From an uncultured Oscillospiraceae bacterium (GTDB taxonomy: Bacteria; Bacillota; Clostridia; Oscillospirales; Oscillospiraceae), in assembly GCA_947629915.1 (NCBI GenBank), contig CANRFN010000004.1, positions 1 through 64,000 on the forward strand: a stretch of DNA of 64,000 bases. The letters run 5' to 3'. The translations under genes were made by a program, and so were the position numbers. Numbering within the stretch: position 1 is the stretch's first letter; every line of letters begins with the position of its first letter. A model generated the notes under the pieces. The model had not been told where the DNA came from, searched no databases, and worked only from the letters and a program-made list of their open reading frames with translations. Of this stretch, positions 18,361-27,118 are shown in pieces.

Positions 18361-18389
18361 TTGCATTGGGCCGGTGCCTGCGGTATGAT
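18361..18389 (+). promoter_or_regulatory. Promoter of the acetyltransferase gene
   Basis: -35 TTGCAT, 17-bp spacer, -10 TATGAT (18384-18389), giving a leader of about 95 nt before the start codon. The leader has two small hairpins but no recognisable riboswitch. Confidence 0.7.
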
Positions 18390-18489
18390 GGGGCAAATCC
18401 CTGGCTGCAACGTCTTTGGGCACCAGGCAAACTGCAGGCGGAGCCAAAGGTTGGCAGAGCCCGGCTCCCAGAAGAAAGAAGGTATGATT

Positions 18490-19080
18490 ATGTGGCAGGT
18501 GCTCCGCAATCTCCGAGACAGGCTGTTTCCCTCCCCGGAGGAGCGGTTCTGGCGCAATCGGGAGTATATCGTCTCCCCCAAGGGTTGGCGCAAGCCCTTT
18601 CGAAAGCTCTATGTCCTGGCCAACCGGAGGATCCTGGTCCGGTGCAATGCCAACATCCCCTGTGTGAAGAATGTCTCCCCCTTTGCCACACCCCACGGGC
18701 TGGCCGGCATCTATGTCTCCTTCGGCGCCAAGGTGGGCCCAGACTGCACCATTCTCCACCAGGTCACCATCGGCTCCAACACCTTCCGGGACAGCGCCGG
18801 GATGGGCGCCCCGGTGATCGGCAGCAACGTCTTCATCGGCGCCGGCGCCAAGATCATCGGCAAGGTCACCGTGGGAGACAACGCCCGCATTGGCGCCAAC
18901 TGTGTGGTCACAAGAGACGTCCCCGCCAATGCCACCGTGGTGCTCCCCGCGCCCCGCATCATCCCCCACGAATCGCCCCGAGACAACACCTTTGTCCCGT
19001 GGCCTGTGGCGGCAAGAGAGCTGGAAGAGGCGCAGAAGCACGCGGAGGCCGGTACCCCCCCCCCAAGTAGCCCGGTGTAG
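18490..19080 (+). CDS. Left-handed beta-helix (hexapeptide) acetyltransferase, serine acetyltransferase-like
   Basis: After an N-terminal alpha region, residues 65-155 show hexapeptide repeats (IGSNTF, VIGSNVFIGAGAKIIG, VTVGDNARIGANCVV) and a catalytic-type His in TILHQVTIG. The pattern resembles CysE and polysaccharide O-acetyltransferases that use acetyl-CoA. The ATG at 18490 has AAGAAGG 7 nt upstream, whereas the ATG at 18484 is too close. At 196 residues it is shorter than full CysE. With its own promoter and terminator it is a single-gene unit, so a sugar or small-molecule acceptor is as likely as serine. Confidence 0.72.
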   Translation: MWQVLRNLRDRLFPSPEERFWRNREYIVSPKGWRKPFRKLYVLANRRILVRCNANIPCVKNVSPFATPHGLAGIYVSFGAKVGPDCTILHQVTIGSNTFRDSAGMGAPVIGSNVFIGAGAKIIGKVTVGDNARIGANCVVTRDVPANATVVLPAPRIIPHESPRDNTFVPWPVAARELEEAQKHAEAGTPPPSSPV

Positions 19081-19133
19081 TCTGGCGGCATCCGCCCTGC
19101 TGCCCTTCTCTCCTGGCCCCCTCTTACCAACAA

Positions 19134-19173
19134 ACCCCCGCAGTTTCAGGCAATCTGAAACTGCGGGGGTTTT
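19134..19173. terminator. Bidirectional terminator between the acetyltransferase gene and fhs
   Basis: Perfect 16-bp stem (19134-19149 with 19155-19170) followed by TTT on the plus strand and flanked by A residues on the other side. It serves the convergent acetyltransferase and fhs genes. Confidence 0.85.
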
Positions 19174-19197
19174 GCCGTTTTGCCGGGAAAAGGGCGC

Positions 19198-20862
19198 TCA
19201 GAACAGCCCGCTGATCACGCCGTTGTCGTCCACATCGATCTTCTCCGCGGCGGGCACCTTGGGAAGGCCGGGCATGGTCATGATATCCCCGGTCTGCACC
19301 ACCACGAAGCCGGCGCCGGCGGACACCTTCACCTTGGAGACGGACACGGTGAAGCCCTCGGGGCGGCCCAGTTTGGTCTGGTCATCGGAGAGGGAGTACT
19401 GGGTCTTGGCCATGCACACCGGCAGGCCGCCGAAGCCCAGCGCCTCCAGGCGGGCCAGCTCCTTGTTGGCGGCGGCGGAATAGGACACGCCGGCGCCGCC
19501 GTATACCCGCCGTACGATGGTCTCGATCTTCTCCTTGAGGGGGCGGTCCAGCTCATAGGCGAAGCGGAAATCAGACGGGGTCTCGGTGAGCCGGAGCACC
19601 TCTTCGGCCAGCGCGATGCCGCCCTCTCCGCCCTTGCCCCACACCTCGCTGAGGGCCACGTTCACGCCCAGTTCGGCGCAGCGGGAGCGGATCAGCTCCA
19701 GCTCCTCATCGGTGTCGTTGGTGAACCGGTTGATGGCCACCACCGCCGGCAGGCCGAATACCTGGGTGATGTTCTCCACATGCTTCAGCAGGTTGGGAAG
19801 GCCCCGCTCCAGGGCCTCCAGGTTCTCCGCGCCCAGCTCCGTCTTGGGCACACCGCCGTTGTACTTCAGCGCCTTTACCGTGGCCACGATCACCACCGCG
19901 TCCGGGCGGAGGCCGGCGGCCCGGCACTTGATGTCCAGGAACTTCTCGGCGCCCAGGTCTGCGCCGAAGCCGGCCTCGGTTACCACGTAGTCCGCCAGCT
20001 TCAGGGCGGTGTCTGTGGCGGAGACGGAGTTGCAGCCGTGGGCGATGTTGGCAAAGGGCCCGCCGTGGACCAGGGCCGGGGTGTTTTCCAGGGTCTGCAC
20101 CAGGTTGGGCTTGATGGCGTCCTTCAAAAGCGCCGCCATGGCGCCCTGGGCCTTCAGGTCTGCCGCGGTAACGGGCTTGTCGTCATAGGTGTAGGCCACG
20201 ATGATCCGGGCCAGCCGCTCCTTCAGGTCCCGAAGGCTGGAGGCCAGGCACAGCACGGCCATGATCTCGCTGGCCACGGTGATGTCAAAGCCGTCCTCCC
20301 GGGGCACGCCCTGCATCCTGCCGCCCAGGCCGTCTACGATGTTGCGCAGCTGTCTGTCGTTCATATCCACGCAGCGGCGCCAGGTGATCTTCTTCACATC
20401 GATCCCCAGGGCGTTTCCCTGCTGAATGTGGTTGTCCAGCATGGCCGCCAGCAGGTTGTTGGCCGCCCCGATGGCGTGGAAGTCCCCGGTGAAGTGGAGG
20501 TTGATGTCCTCCATGGGCACCACCTGGGCGTATCCGCCGCCGGCGGCCCCGCCCTTGATGCCGAACACCGGGCCCAGGGAGGGCTCCCGCAGGGCCAGGA
20601 TCACGTTCTTGCCCAGCTTCTTCAAGGCATCGGAGAGGCCCACAGAGGTGGTGGTCTTTCCCTCACCGGCAGGGGTGGGGTTGATGGCGGTTACCAGGAT
20701 CAGCTTGCCCTTCCGGGGCATCCCCCTCAGGGGGTTCACGTCAATTTTGGCCTTGTACTTCCCATAGTGCTCCAGGAGCTCCTCCTGGATCCCCGCTCTC
20801 GCCGCCACCGTGCTCACCGGCAGCATCTCTGCGCTCTGGGCAATCTCGATGTCTGTCTTCAT
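19198..20862 (-). CDS. fhs: Formate-tetrahydrofolate ligase
   Basis: At 554 residues it has the normal length. The ATP-binding loop [14 protein letters not shown] (residues 66-79), [22 protein letters not shown] and [10 protein letters not shown] are all family signatures. The enzyme joins formate and THF with ATP to give 10-formyl-THF, feeding purine and fMet synthesis and, in acetogens, the methyl branch of the Wood-Ljungdahl pathway. The ATG at 20862 has AAGGAGG close upstream; the longer upstream open frame is leader sequence. It is transcribed alone behind a strong promoter and a structured leader with a terminator-like hairpin. Confidence 0.96.
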   Translation of the reverse strand: MKTDIEIAQSAEMLPVSTVAARAGIQEELLEHYGKYKAKIDVNPLRGMPRKGKLILVTAINPTPAGEGKTTTSVGLSDALKKLGKNVILALREPSLGPVFGIKGGAAGGGYAQVVPMEDINLHFTGDFHAIGAANNLLAAMLDNHIQQGNALGIDVKKITWRRCVDMNDRQLRNIVDGLGGRMQGVPREDGFDITVASEIMAVLCLASSLRDLKERLARIIVAYTYDDKPVTAADLKAQGAMAALLKDAIKPNLVQTLENTPALVHGGPFANIAHGCNSVSATDTALKLADYVVTEAGFGADLGAEKFLDIKCRAAGLRPDAVVIVATVKALKYNGGVPKTELGAENLEALERGLPNLLKHVENITQVFGLPAVVAINRFTNDTDEELELIRSRCAELGVNVALSEVWGKGGEGGIALAEEVLRLTETPSDFRFAYELDRPLKEKIETIVRRVYGGAGVSYSAAANKELARLEALGFGGLPVCMAKTQYSLSDDQTKLGRPEGFTVSVSKVKVSAGAGFVVVQTGDIMTMPGLPKVPAAEKIDVDDNGVISGLF

Positions 20863-20899
20863 TTGGGGAATTCCTCCTTGCAGGTTGGGTGCATCTGGA

Positions 20900-20925
20900 C
20901 AAAAAGGACGCACGGCTTCCGTGCG
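20900..20925 (-). terminator. Terminator-like hairpin inside the fhs leader
   Basis: On the minus strand a 7-bp stem (20925-20919 with 20915-20909) and a 3-nt loop is followed by a T-run (TCCTTTTTG, 20908-20900), 38 nt before the fhs start codon. An intrinsic terminator between promoter and gene implies attenuation. Confidence 0.65.
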
Positions 20926-20990
20926 CCTAGGCGGCCGGGAAAGATGCATGGGGCTCCGCTGTATTTCCTCCGCCGCCGGTCTCATACAGC
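20926..20990 (-). promoter_or_regulatory. Structured 5' leader of fhs, candidate riboswitch aptamer
   Basis: The predicted RNA starts near 20990 with a 7-bp stem (20990-20984 with 20964-20958) enclosing a GC-rich loop that contains CCGGCGGCGG. A downstream CCCGGCCGCC (20941-20932) could pair with that loop as a pseudoknot, followed by the terminator hairpin. I could not fit it to the THF or ZTP riboswitch consensus with confidence. Confidence 0.4.
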
Positions 20991-20996
20991 GCCCCC

Positions 20997-21025
20997 AGTG
21001 TACATGGCAGGGCGGGGCGTGTCAA
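20997..21025 (-). promoter_or_regulatory. Promoter of fhs
   Basis: Minus strand: -35 TTGACA (21025-21020, perfect), 17-bp spacer, -10 TACACT (21002-20997). Confidence 0.8.
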
Positions 21026-21220
21026 GAGGAAAACTGCCCATCTCCGGGATTTTCGGGCATCTTGCAGCCCTTTGTCCGCCCCACAGGGACAGTGTGCTTC
21101 CATGCAGCCCCGCTGTCTCTCCGGGGCGATCGGTCCGATGCCAAGCGCTGGAAATTCTTCTCAGAATCCCGGCCGGGATATTCTGAACATAAGGCACGGG
21201 ATAACCGGGTATACGGGCAG

Positions 21221-21372
21221 TTTTCCACAGCTTCCACAGACTTTTCCACAACTTCCTCAACTTCCACAAAGTTTTCCACATGGCGAAAATCCTTGCGCCG
21301 CCTGTCTTTTCGGCGGTTTCCCGCCACGAACCGCAGCACCCAGCTTCCACAACTTCCACAAAAGCTTCCACA
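21221..21372 (+). repeat. TTCCACA repeat cluster 1 (8 copies)
   Basis: Copies start at 21223, 21232, 21244, 21262, 21274, 21345, 21354 and 21366, spaced mostly 9 or 12 nt apart within two subgroups. Three are extended to TTTTCCACA (21221, 21242, 21272), which fits relaxed DnaA-box consensus. A variant TTCCTCA at 21253 fills one position of the array. Confidence 0.9.
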
Positions 21373-21584
21373 AGAGAACCATTTCCCACCGGGCACATAA
21401 AGCCCCCTCGCCTTTACACTTCTCACCACTTTATTCCCATATTCATCGGTATAATCCAGTAATATCAGCTCATCTCTGGCGGCAACTGGACCCCGGACCC
21501 AGCCGGCAGGTAGAAGCTGTAACTGGAAATCCCCGCAAAACGCCGCAACGTAACGCGGGCAGTAACAGACACCTCGTTCTCTCC

Positions 21585-21688
21585 TTCCACAACTTCCACA
21601 GACTTTTCCACAATGATGCGGAAGTAGAAACCGCGCCGGGCAAGGGTTTTCCGCCCCGCCGGATCCCGCTTCCACGCAAGCTTCCACA
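21585..21688 (+). repeat. TTCCACA repeat cluster 2 (4 copies)
   Basis: Copies start at 21585, 21594, 21606 (as TTTTCCACA from 21604) and 21682, with a TTCCACG at 21670. Orientation and 9/12-nt phasing match cluster 1. Confidence 0.85.
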
Positions 21689-22172
21689 GGCCCCGCCCAG
21701 GAACATGCCGGACATAACGGTGCGCCGCCTTTACAACACGATTCCGCCTTGTCCGCCCGCCTCTCCCTCGATTACGACCTGTAAATCAGACACTCACTGC
21801 CATGGCAGATGGGCTTATGCACCCCGCGGCGAGGGGATGTAGAGGCCGCATCCCAGCTCTTCTTCCAGAACCCTCACATTCCCTCCCTGAAGTACCTCTC
21901 CGCCTCGTCCACCTCCCCGCCTCTCCCAGCTTTCCCTGTCCGGCAGACGCGGACAGTGCCAATCTCCCAGGTGCTCCAGGCCCCTTTCCGCCGGAATAAC
22001 ACCTCTCCGATGCCCTGGAACCAGCACCACGCCCTTCTTTCGCAAACTGGATATCTCGTGCCGCTCTCCGTCTCCTCCTTCTCCCCCGCCTTATCAACCC
22101 ATTCCCCCGGTTTGCCCTTCCCACGCCTTCCGGAGACAGACACGCACCGACATAACCGATTCGCCCACGGAC

Positions 22173-22222
22173 TTCCACACGCTTCCACAAAACCTTCCAC
22201 AACTTCCACAAACTTTTCCACA
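22173..22222 (+). repeat. TTCCACA repeat cluster 3 (5 copies)
   Basis: Copies start at 22173, 22183, 22195, 22204 and 22216, the last as TTTTCCACA followed by TGG exactly as at the end of the first subgroup of cluster 1. Confidence 0.9.
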
Positions 22223-22498
22223 TGGGATGTGGAGGCTCCTTTGGCCGGATTTCGAAACTTCCGGGCGGTGCTTCGGAGTAGCAGTCCCTTCGGTATCGCA
22301 GAGGACACCCTTTTCTCGGTTCCACATAAGGACTGGGGCGGACAGGGCAGCGGAAATCGGTGCACCCGGCTTCCCCGCCGCGCCAGGAATTTCCATCTTC
22401 TGGTTATTTTGCAGGCTTCCCACTGGTTCTGTCTCCCCCGCGCAGTTCAGTCCGTGCGATTGCAGGTTCCAGGCGGTAAACGGATTTCGAAAGAGGCC

Positions 22499-22535
22499 AA
22501 AACGCGGGCCGGAACACAATTGGGTTCCGGCCCGC
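22499..22535 (-). terminator. Intrinsic terminator after tsaD
   Basis: Perfect 12-bp stem (22504-22515 with 22524-22535), followed on the minus strand by GTTTTGG. It ends the polA-rimI-tsaD operon. Confidence 0.8.
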
Positions 22536-22553
22536 ATGTTGTCTGTCTATCTA

Positions 22554-23564
22554 TCAGGCTTTGGAGATGTCCAGGCTGGCCCTGGCGTTCAGGTCCCAGC
22601 CGGCGGTGTGTCCCGCCAGGTACTCGTAGTACCCCTGGCAGCCGATCATGGCGGCATTGTCCCCGCAGAGGGACAGGGGCGGCAGCCACAGCTTGGCGCC
22701 CACCTTGGCACAGGCTCTCTCCAGGTCCGCCCGGATCCGGCTGTTGGCGGCCACGCCGCCGGCCACGGCGATCTTGTTGTACCCGGTGATCTGGTTGGCC
22801 TCCATCACCCGGGGAATCAGGGAGTCCGAGATGGCGGCGGCAAAGGAGGCGGCCAGGTCCGGCAGGTTCAGGGTCTCCCCCTTCTGCTCCGCGTGGTGGA
22901 TCACGTTCAGCACGGCGGTCTTCAGCCCGCTGAAGGACATGTCCAGGGGGTTGCCGTCTATGTGGGCCCGGGGAAAGACGTAGGCCCTGTCGTTGCCGCC
23001 CTTGGCCATCCGGTCCATGGGCCCGCCGCCGGGGTAGCCCAGGCCCAGGACCCGGGCGGTCTTGTCAAAACACTCGCCGGCGGCGTCATCCCGGGTGCCG
23101 CCCAGAACCTGAAAGCGGGTGTAGGCCTGCACGTCCACCAGGGCGGTGGTGCCCCCGGAGACGCAGAGGCACAGGAAGGGGGGCTCCAGGTCCGGGTGGG
23201 CGATATAGTTGGCCGCGATGTGGCCCCGGACGTGGTGCACCGGGATCAGGGGCACCCCCAGGGCGTAGGCGGCAGACTTGGCAAAGGACACCCCCACCAG
23301 AAGGGCGCCGATGAGGCCGGGGGCATAGGTCACGGCCACGGCATCGATGTCGGTCCGCCGGACGCCTGCCTGCCGCAGGGCCTCTTCCGCCAGGCCGGAG
23401 ATGGCCTCTACGTGCTTGCGGGAGGCGATCTCCGGCACCACGCCGCCGTAGACGGCGTGCATATCCGCCGATGAGGCGATCACCGAGGAGAGGACGGTGC
23501 GCCCGTCCTCCACCACCGCGGCGGCGGTCTCATCGCAGGAGGATTCAAATGCCAGTATCTTCAC
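22554..23564 (-). CDS. tsaD: tRNA N6-adenosine threonylcarbamoyltransferase TsaD
   Basis: The N-terminal FESSCDETAAAVV, the iron-binding HHVRGH, the ATP-binding SGGTT and the late GGVAANSRIR with DNAAMIG are all intact, and 336 residues is standard. TsaD transfers the threonylcarbamoyl group to A37 of ANN-decoding tRNAs together with TsaB and TsaE, which are not in the window. It follows rimI in a polA-rimI-tsaD operon. rimI and tsaD are neighbours in many bacteria. Confidence 0.96.
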   Translation of the reverse strand: MKILAFESSCDETAAAVVEDGRTVLSSVIASSADMHAVYGGVVPEIASRKHVEAISGLAEEALRQAGVRRTDIDAVAVTYAPGLIGALLVGVSFAKSAAYALGVPLIPVHHVRGHIAANYIAHPDLEPPFLCLCVSGGTTALVDVQAYTRFQVLGGTRDDAAGECFDKTARVLGLGYPGGGPMDRMAKGGNDRAYVFPRAHIDGNPLDMSFSGLKTAVLNVIHHAEQKGETLNLPDLAASFAAAISDSLIPRVMEANQITGYNKIAVAGGVAANSRIRADLERACAKVGAKLWLPPLSLCGDNAAMIGCQGYYEYLAGHTAGWDLNARASLDISKA

Positions 23565-23615
23565 GTTGCTTCTCCTCTTTCTGCGGCGCTCTCCCAGAGG
23601 GGCCGCCGCTTCCGC

Positions 23616-24080
23616 TCAGGTCTGCTCTCCCGCCTCGCGGGAGAGGAATTTGGTCATCAGGATGGCGTCCTCCCGGGGACGCACATAATAGCCCCGGCGG
23701 CGGCCCACCGTCTCAAAGCCCATGTGCTCGTAGAGGGCGATCGCCGGGGTGTTGGACGCCCGCACCTCCAGGTACACCAGGGAGAGCTGGGGGGAGAAGG
23801 CCTTCAACAGGGTGGACAGGAGGTGCCTCCCCAGCCCCTGCCGCCGGTATGCCGGGTCCACGGCGATGTTGTCCAGGGAGCCCTCGTCCAGCACCGCGCT
23901 GAAAAAGGCGTACCCCACCACGGCCCCCGCCGGGTTCTCGGCCACGATCCCCCAGGTGTGCTCGCCGGAGAGGACCTCCGCCAGCATGTTCCGGGTCCAG
24001 GGGTCTGAAAAACAGATGCGCTCCAGGGCGGTCACCTGGTCCAGGTGCCGCCCCTCCATGGGGACAAGGCGGATCTCCAT
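23616..24080 (-). CDS. rimI: RimI-type ribosomal protein N-acetyltransferase
   Basis: This 154-residue GNAT protein has the acetyl-CoA loop RRQGLGRHL, the motif LEVRASNTPAIALYEHMGF and the C-terminal GRRRGYYVRPREDAILM typical of RimI. It is expected to acetylate the N-terminus of ribosomal protein bS18 or other proteins. The ATG at 24080 lies 2 nt after the polA stop, so the pair is almost certainly co-transcribed. The genomic link to tsaD agrees with the usual rimI context. Confidence 0.9.
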   Translation of the reverse strand: MEIRLVPMEGRHLDQVTALERICFSDPWTRNMLAEVLSGEHTWGIVAENPAGAVVGYAFFSAVLDEGSLDNIAVDPAYRRQGLGRHLLSTLLKAFSPQLSLVYLEVRASNTPAIALYEHMGFETVGRRRGYYVRPREDAILMTKFLSREAGEQT

Positions 24081-24082
24081 GC

Positions 24083-26734
24083 TCAGTGGGTCTCCGCCCA
24101 GGTGTGGCCGCACTTGGCCTCCGCCACCAGGGGCACCGCCAGAGCGGCCACGCGGCCCATCTCCTCGCTGAGCAGCTGCCGCACGGTCTCTCCCTCCGAT
24201 TCCGGGCACTCCACGATGAGCTCATCGTGGACCTGGAGCACCAGGCGGGCGGCGAGGTTCTCTTCCCGGAGCCTGGCGTCCACCCGGATCATGGCCAGCT
24301 TGATGATGTCCGCGGCGGTGCCCTGGATGGGCATGTTCATGGCCACCCGCTCCCCGAAGGACCGGGTGTTAAAGTTGGAGGACTTCAGCTCAGGGAGCCA
24401 CCGCCGGCGGCCGTACATGGTGGAGACGTAGCCGTTCTCCTTGCCCTGGGCCACCACCCGGTCCATATAGGCCCGCACGCCGCTGTAGTGCTCAAAGTAG
24501 CGCTCCATATAGCGCCTGGCCTCCGCCACGGTAACCTTGATGTCCTCGGAGAGGGAGTACGCCGAGATGCCGTACACGATGCCGAAGTTCACCGCCTTTG
24601 CAGCCCTGCGCATGGCGGGCTCCACCTGGTCCTGGGGCACCCCGAAGACCTGGGAGGCGGTGATGGTGTGGATGTCCTCCCCGGTGTTGAACCCGGCGAT
24701 CATGGCGCTGTCCCCGGAGATGTGGGCCAGCAGCCGGAGCTCGATCTGGGAGTAGTCCGCGTCCACCAGCACGTTGCCCGGGCCGGCGATGAACATCTTG
24801 CGCATCTCGGCCCCCAGCGCCGTGCGCACCGGGATGTTCTGCAGGTTGGGCTCCGTGGAGGACAGCCGTCCCGTGGCCGTAACGGTGTTTTGGAAGCTCG
24901 TGCGGATCCGGCCGTCCGCCTCGATCACCTTGGTGAGGCCCTCCACATAGGTGGAGTTCAGCTTGGTGAGCTGCCGGTACTCCAGGATGGCGGGGACGAT
25001 GGGGTGCTTGGACTTCAGCTTCTCCAGCACATCGGCGCTGGTGGAGTAGCCGGAGCGGGTCTTCTTGGCGGCGGGCAGCTTCAGCTTCTCAAAGAGGATG
25101 GTGCCCAGCTGCTTGGGGGACTGGATGTTGAACCGCTCCCCCGCCATGTTGTAGATCTGCTGCTCCAGGGCATCGCTGCTCTTCTTGAGCTCCACCCCAA
25201 AGGCGGTGATGGCCTTGCCGTCCACCAGCACGCCGGCCCGCTCCATGCGGGCCAGCACCGGGCAGAGGGGCAGGTCGATCTCATCGTGGACCCGCAGCAG
25301 GTCCAGGTCCGTGAGGCGCTGGTGCAGGCTGTCCCGGAGGTTGTCCACCAGGATGGCGTGGGCGGTGAAGGCCTCCTCGGCGGCCTCCCAGCCCATGAGC
25401 GGGCTGAACGCCCCCTCCTCGCAGTACACCGCGGCCTTGGCGGTCTCGGTGTTGAAGTAGGTCACGGAGAGCTTCTCCAGGCTGTATGAGCCGTCTGTGG
25501 GGGCCAGGAGGTAGGCCGCGATGGCGGTGTCAAAGACGAAGCCCTCCGGGGACAAGCCCTCCTCCAGGAGATGGACCATCAGGTTCTTGCAGTCGTGGGC
25601 GGCCTTGGCGATGTCCGGGGCAAAGAGGCCCTGGAGGAAGGCCTCATAGCCCTCCAGCCGCTGGGAGAAAAGCCGGGCGGCGTGGCGCACCCCGTCCTCC
25701 CGCCAGACCACGCACACCCCGGAGAGGTCCGGCAGGGTGTGCACGGAGACATACGGCAGCTGCCGCCAGATGGCCAGCAGCTCCTCTGCCCGCGCCAGGG
25801 TCTCCACCGTCTCCAGTTCGGCGGCCCCATCGTAGGCGGCGGGCTGGGGGCTGTCGTCCTCCGGGTGGAGGCCCAGCCGCTCGATGAGCCGGGCAAACTC
25901 CAGCTTCAGCAGCAGGTTGTACAGTTCCCCCTGTTTGTACGGCCTGCGCACCGTGTCCTCCGGGTGAAAGTCCATGGGGGCCTCCCGGCGGATGGTGGCC
26001 AGGTCATAGCTCATCCGGGCGGATTCCTGGCCCTCGGTGAGCTTCTTGATCACTCCCGGTTTGGCCTCGATGTCCGGCAGCTTCTCGTAGATGGCATCGA
26101 TGGTGTTGTACTTCTGGACGAGATCCATGGCGGTCTTCTCGCCCACGCCCTTCACCCCGGGGATGTTGTCGCTGGAGTCCCCCATCAGGGCCTTCAGGTC
26201 GATGAGGTGGATGGGGTCGAAGCCGTAGGCCTCCCGGAACACCTCCGGGGTCATGTTCTTCTCGGTGGTCTGTCCCTTGCTGGTGGAGATCAGCTTCACC
26301 GTGGTGTGCTCGTCAATGAGCTGCAGGGAGTCCTTGTCTCCCGTGACGATCACCGTGGTGCCCCCCTGCTCCCCCTGCACCCGGGCCATGGTGCCCAGCA
26401 GGTCGTCCGCCTCCCAGCCCTCCAGCTGGTACCGGCGGATGTTCATGGCGTCCAGGACCTCCTTCAGGATAGGGATCTGGGTGGCCAGGTCCTCCGGCAT
26501 GGCGTGGCGGGTGGCCTTGTACCCCTCGTAGGCCAGGTGGCGGAAGGTGGGCGCCTTCATGTCAAAGGCGACCGCCAGGGCGTCCGGCTGCTCCTCGTCC
26601 AGCAGCTTCAGTAAGATGGTGAGAAATCCGAATATGGCATTGGTGGGCGTGCCGTCCCGGGTGGCCAACGCCTGGTTCATCCCATAAAAGGCGCGGTTGA
26701 CGATAGAGTTACCGTCAATCACCATGAGTTTCAT
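24083..26734 (-). CDS. polA: DNA polymerase I with inactivated proofreading domain
   Basis: The 883-residue protein has an N-terminal 5'-3' exonuclease (1-290, with GDKDSLQL and GDSSDNIPGVKGVGEKTA). A 3'-5' exonuclease-like domain (310-480) and the polymerase domain (490-883, with DADYSQIELRLLAH, RRAAKAVNFGIVYG and LVLQVHDELIVE) follow. In the middle domain the first exo motif reads SVHTLPD where an active enzyme has D-x-E, so proofreading is probably lost, as in Bacillus and Taq Pol I. The role is Okazaki-fragment maturation and repair. It has its own promoter at 26765-26793 and AGGGAGG before the ATG. Confidence 0.96.
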   Translation of the reverse strand: MKLMVIDGNSIVNRAFYGMNQALATRDGTPTNAIFGFLTILLKLLDEEQPDALAVAFDMKAPTFRHLAYEGYKATRHAMPEDLATQIPILKEVLDAMNIRRYQLEGWEADDLLGTMARVQGEQGGTTVIVTGDKDSLQLIDEHTTVKLISTSKGQTTEKNMTPEVFREAYGFDPIHLIDLKALMGDSSDNIPGVKGVGEKTAMDLVQKYNTIDAIYEKLPDIEAKPGVIKKLTEGQESARMSYDLATIRREAPMDFHPEDTVRRPYKQGELYNLLLKLEFARLIERLGLHPEDDSPQPAAYDGAAELETVETLARAEELLAIWRQLPYVSVHTLPDLSGVCVVWREDGVRHAARLFSQRLEGYEAFLQGLFAPDIAKAAHDCKNLMVHLLEEGLSPEGFVFDTAIAAYLLAPTDGSYSLEKLSVTYFNTETAKAAVYCEEGAFSPLMGWEAAEEAFTAHAILVDNLRDSLHQRLTDLDLLRVHDEIDLPLCPVLARMERAGVLVDGKAITAFGVELKKSSDALEQQIYNMAGERFNIQSPKQLGTILFEKLKLPAAKKTRSGYSTSADVLEKLKSKHPIVPAILEYRQLTKLNSTYVEGLTKVIEADGRIRTSFQNTVTATGRLSSTEPNLQNIPVRTALGAEMRKMFIAGPGNVLVDADYSQIELRLLAHISGDSAMIAGFNTGEDIHTITASQVFGVPQDQVEPAMRRAAKAVNFGIVYGISAYSLSEDIKVTVAEARRYMERYFEHYSGVRAYMDRVVAQGKENGYVSTMYGRRRWLPELKSSNFNTRSFGERVAMNMPIQGTAADIIKLAMIRVDARLREENLAARLVLQVHDELIVECPESEGETVRQLLSEEMGRVAALAVPLVAEAKCGHTWAETH

Positions 26735-26764
26735 CGCAGAGTCCTCCCTTGTTGAGCTGGCCCT

Positions 26765-26793
26765 ATTCTACCATGCCGGGCCCCATTCGGCAA
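26765..26793 (-). promoter_or_regulatory. Promoter of polA-rimI-tsaD
   Basis: Minus strand: -35 TTGCCG (26793-26788), 17-bp spacer, -10 TAGAAT (26770-26765), about 30 bp before the polA ATG. Confidence 0.7.
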
Positions 26794-27118
26794 GAGAAAG
26801 CCGCGGCTTTCCCGGTGCCGATTGCAGAGATCGCCGCCGGCCGGTGTGCAGCGGCCTCTTCCCGGTGCAACCGGGCGCTATTTCGGGCGGTTTCGCGGCA
26901 ACTGGCAGTTGCACTTTTCCAAAACGGGGCCGCCACGGCCAAATTTTCAACGCAACTTGATAGACTTTTCCCCCGCTTTCCGCTATACTCCAGGGCGTGG
27001 GGGCTGAAATGGAAGCCATTGGCAGCGATATTGGGCAGGAGATCATTGCCCACGGATGCCAAACTCCCACCCCAATCCGTGTTTTGTATCACCCGCGCAG
27101 AGAAAGGAAGGGACTCCA
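26794..27118 (+). other. Intergenic region upstream of the small paralogue pair
   Basis: The divergent promoter region holds the polA promoter on one side. For the plus-strand genes a -10-like TATACT lies at 26984-26989, but the -35 is poor. I see no gene here; an open frame at 27056 is only an upstream extension of the next gene and lacks a binding site. Confidence 0.4.

Larger units (their letters stand above)
21026..22498. other. Gene-poor island between fhs and tsaD
   Basis: About 1.5 kb without a gene I can support. It contains four groups of TTCCACA repeats (listed separately). On the minus strand a short stretch near 21400-21500 reads like real protein (RDELILLDYTDEYGNKVV), but it is continuous with repeat-derived sequence and has no start signals, so it may be a gene fragment. 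Base composition is more even than in the flanking genes. Confidence 0.6.

Noticed and set aside
20926..20990. Assignment of the fhs leader to the ZTP (pfl) or THF riboswitch class
   Set aside because: Some short motifs (GGCG, CCGCC) are compatible, but the core consensus and stem order do not fit by eye.
21221..22222. CRISPR array
   Set aside because: Repeats are 7-9 nt, spaced 9-12 nt, with no unique spacers and no cas genes.
21026..22498. Chromosomal replication origin
   Set aside because: No dnaA, dnaN, gyrase or parAB genes near; no AT-rich unwinding element; only DnaA-box-like repeats are present.
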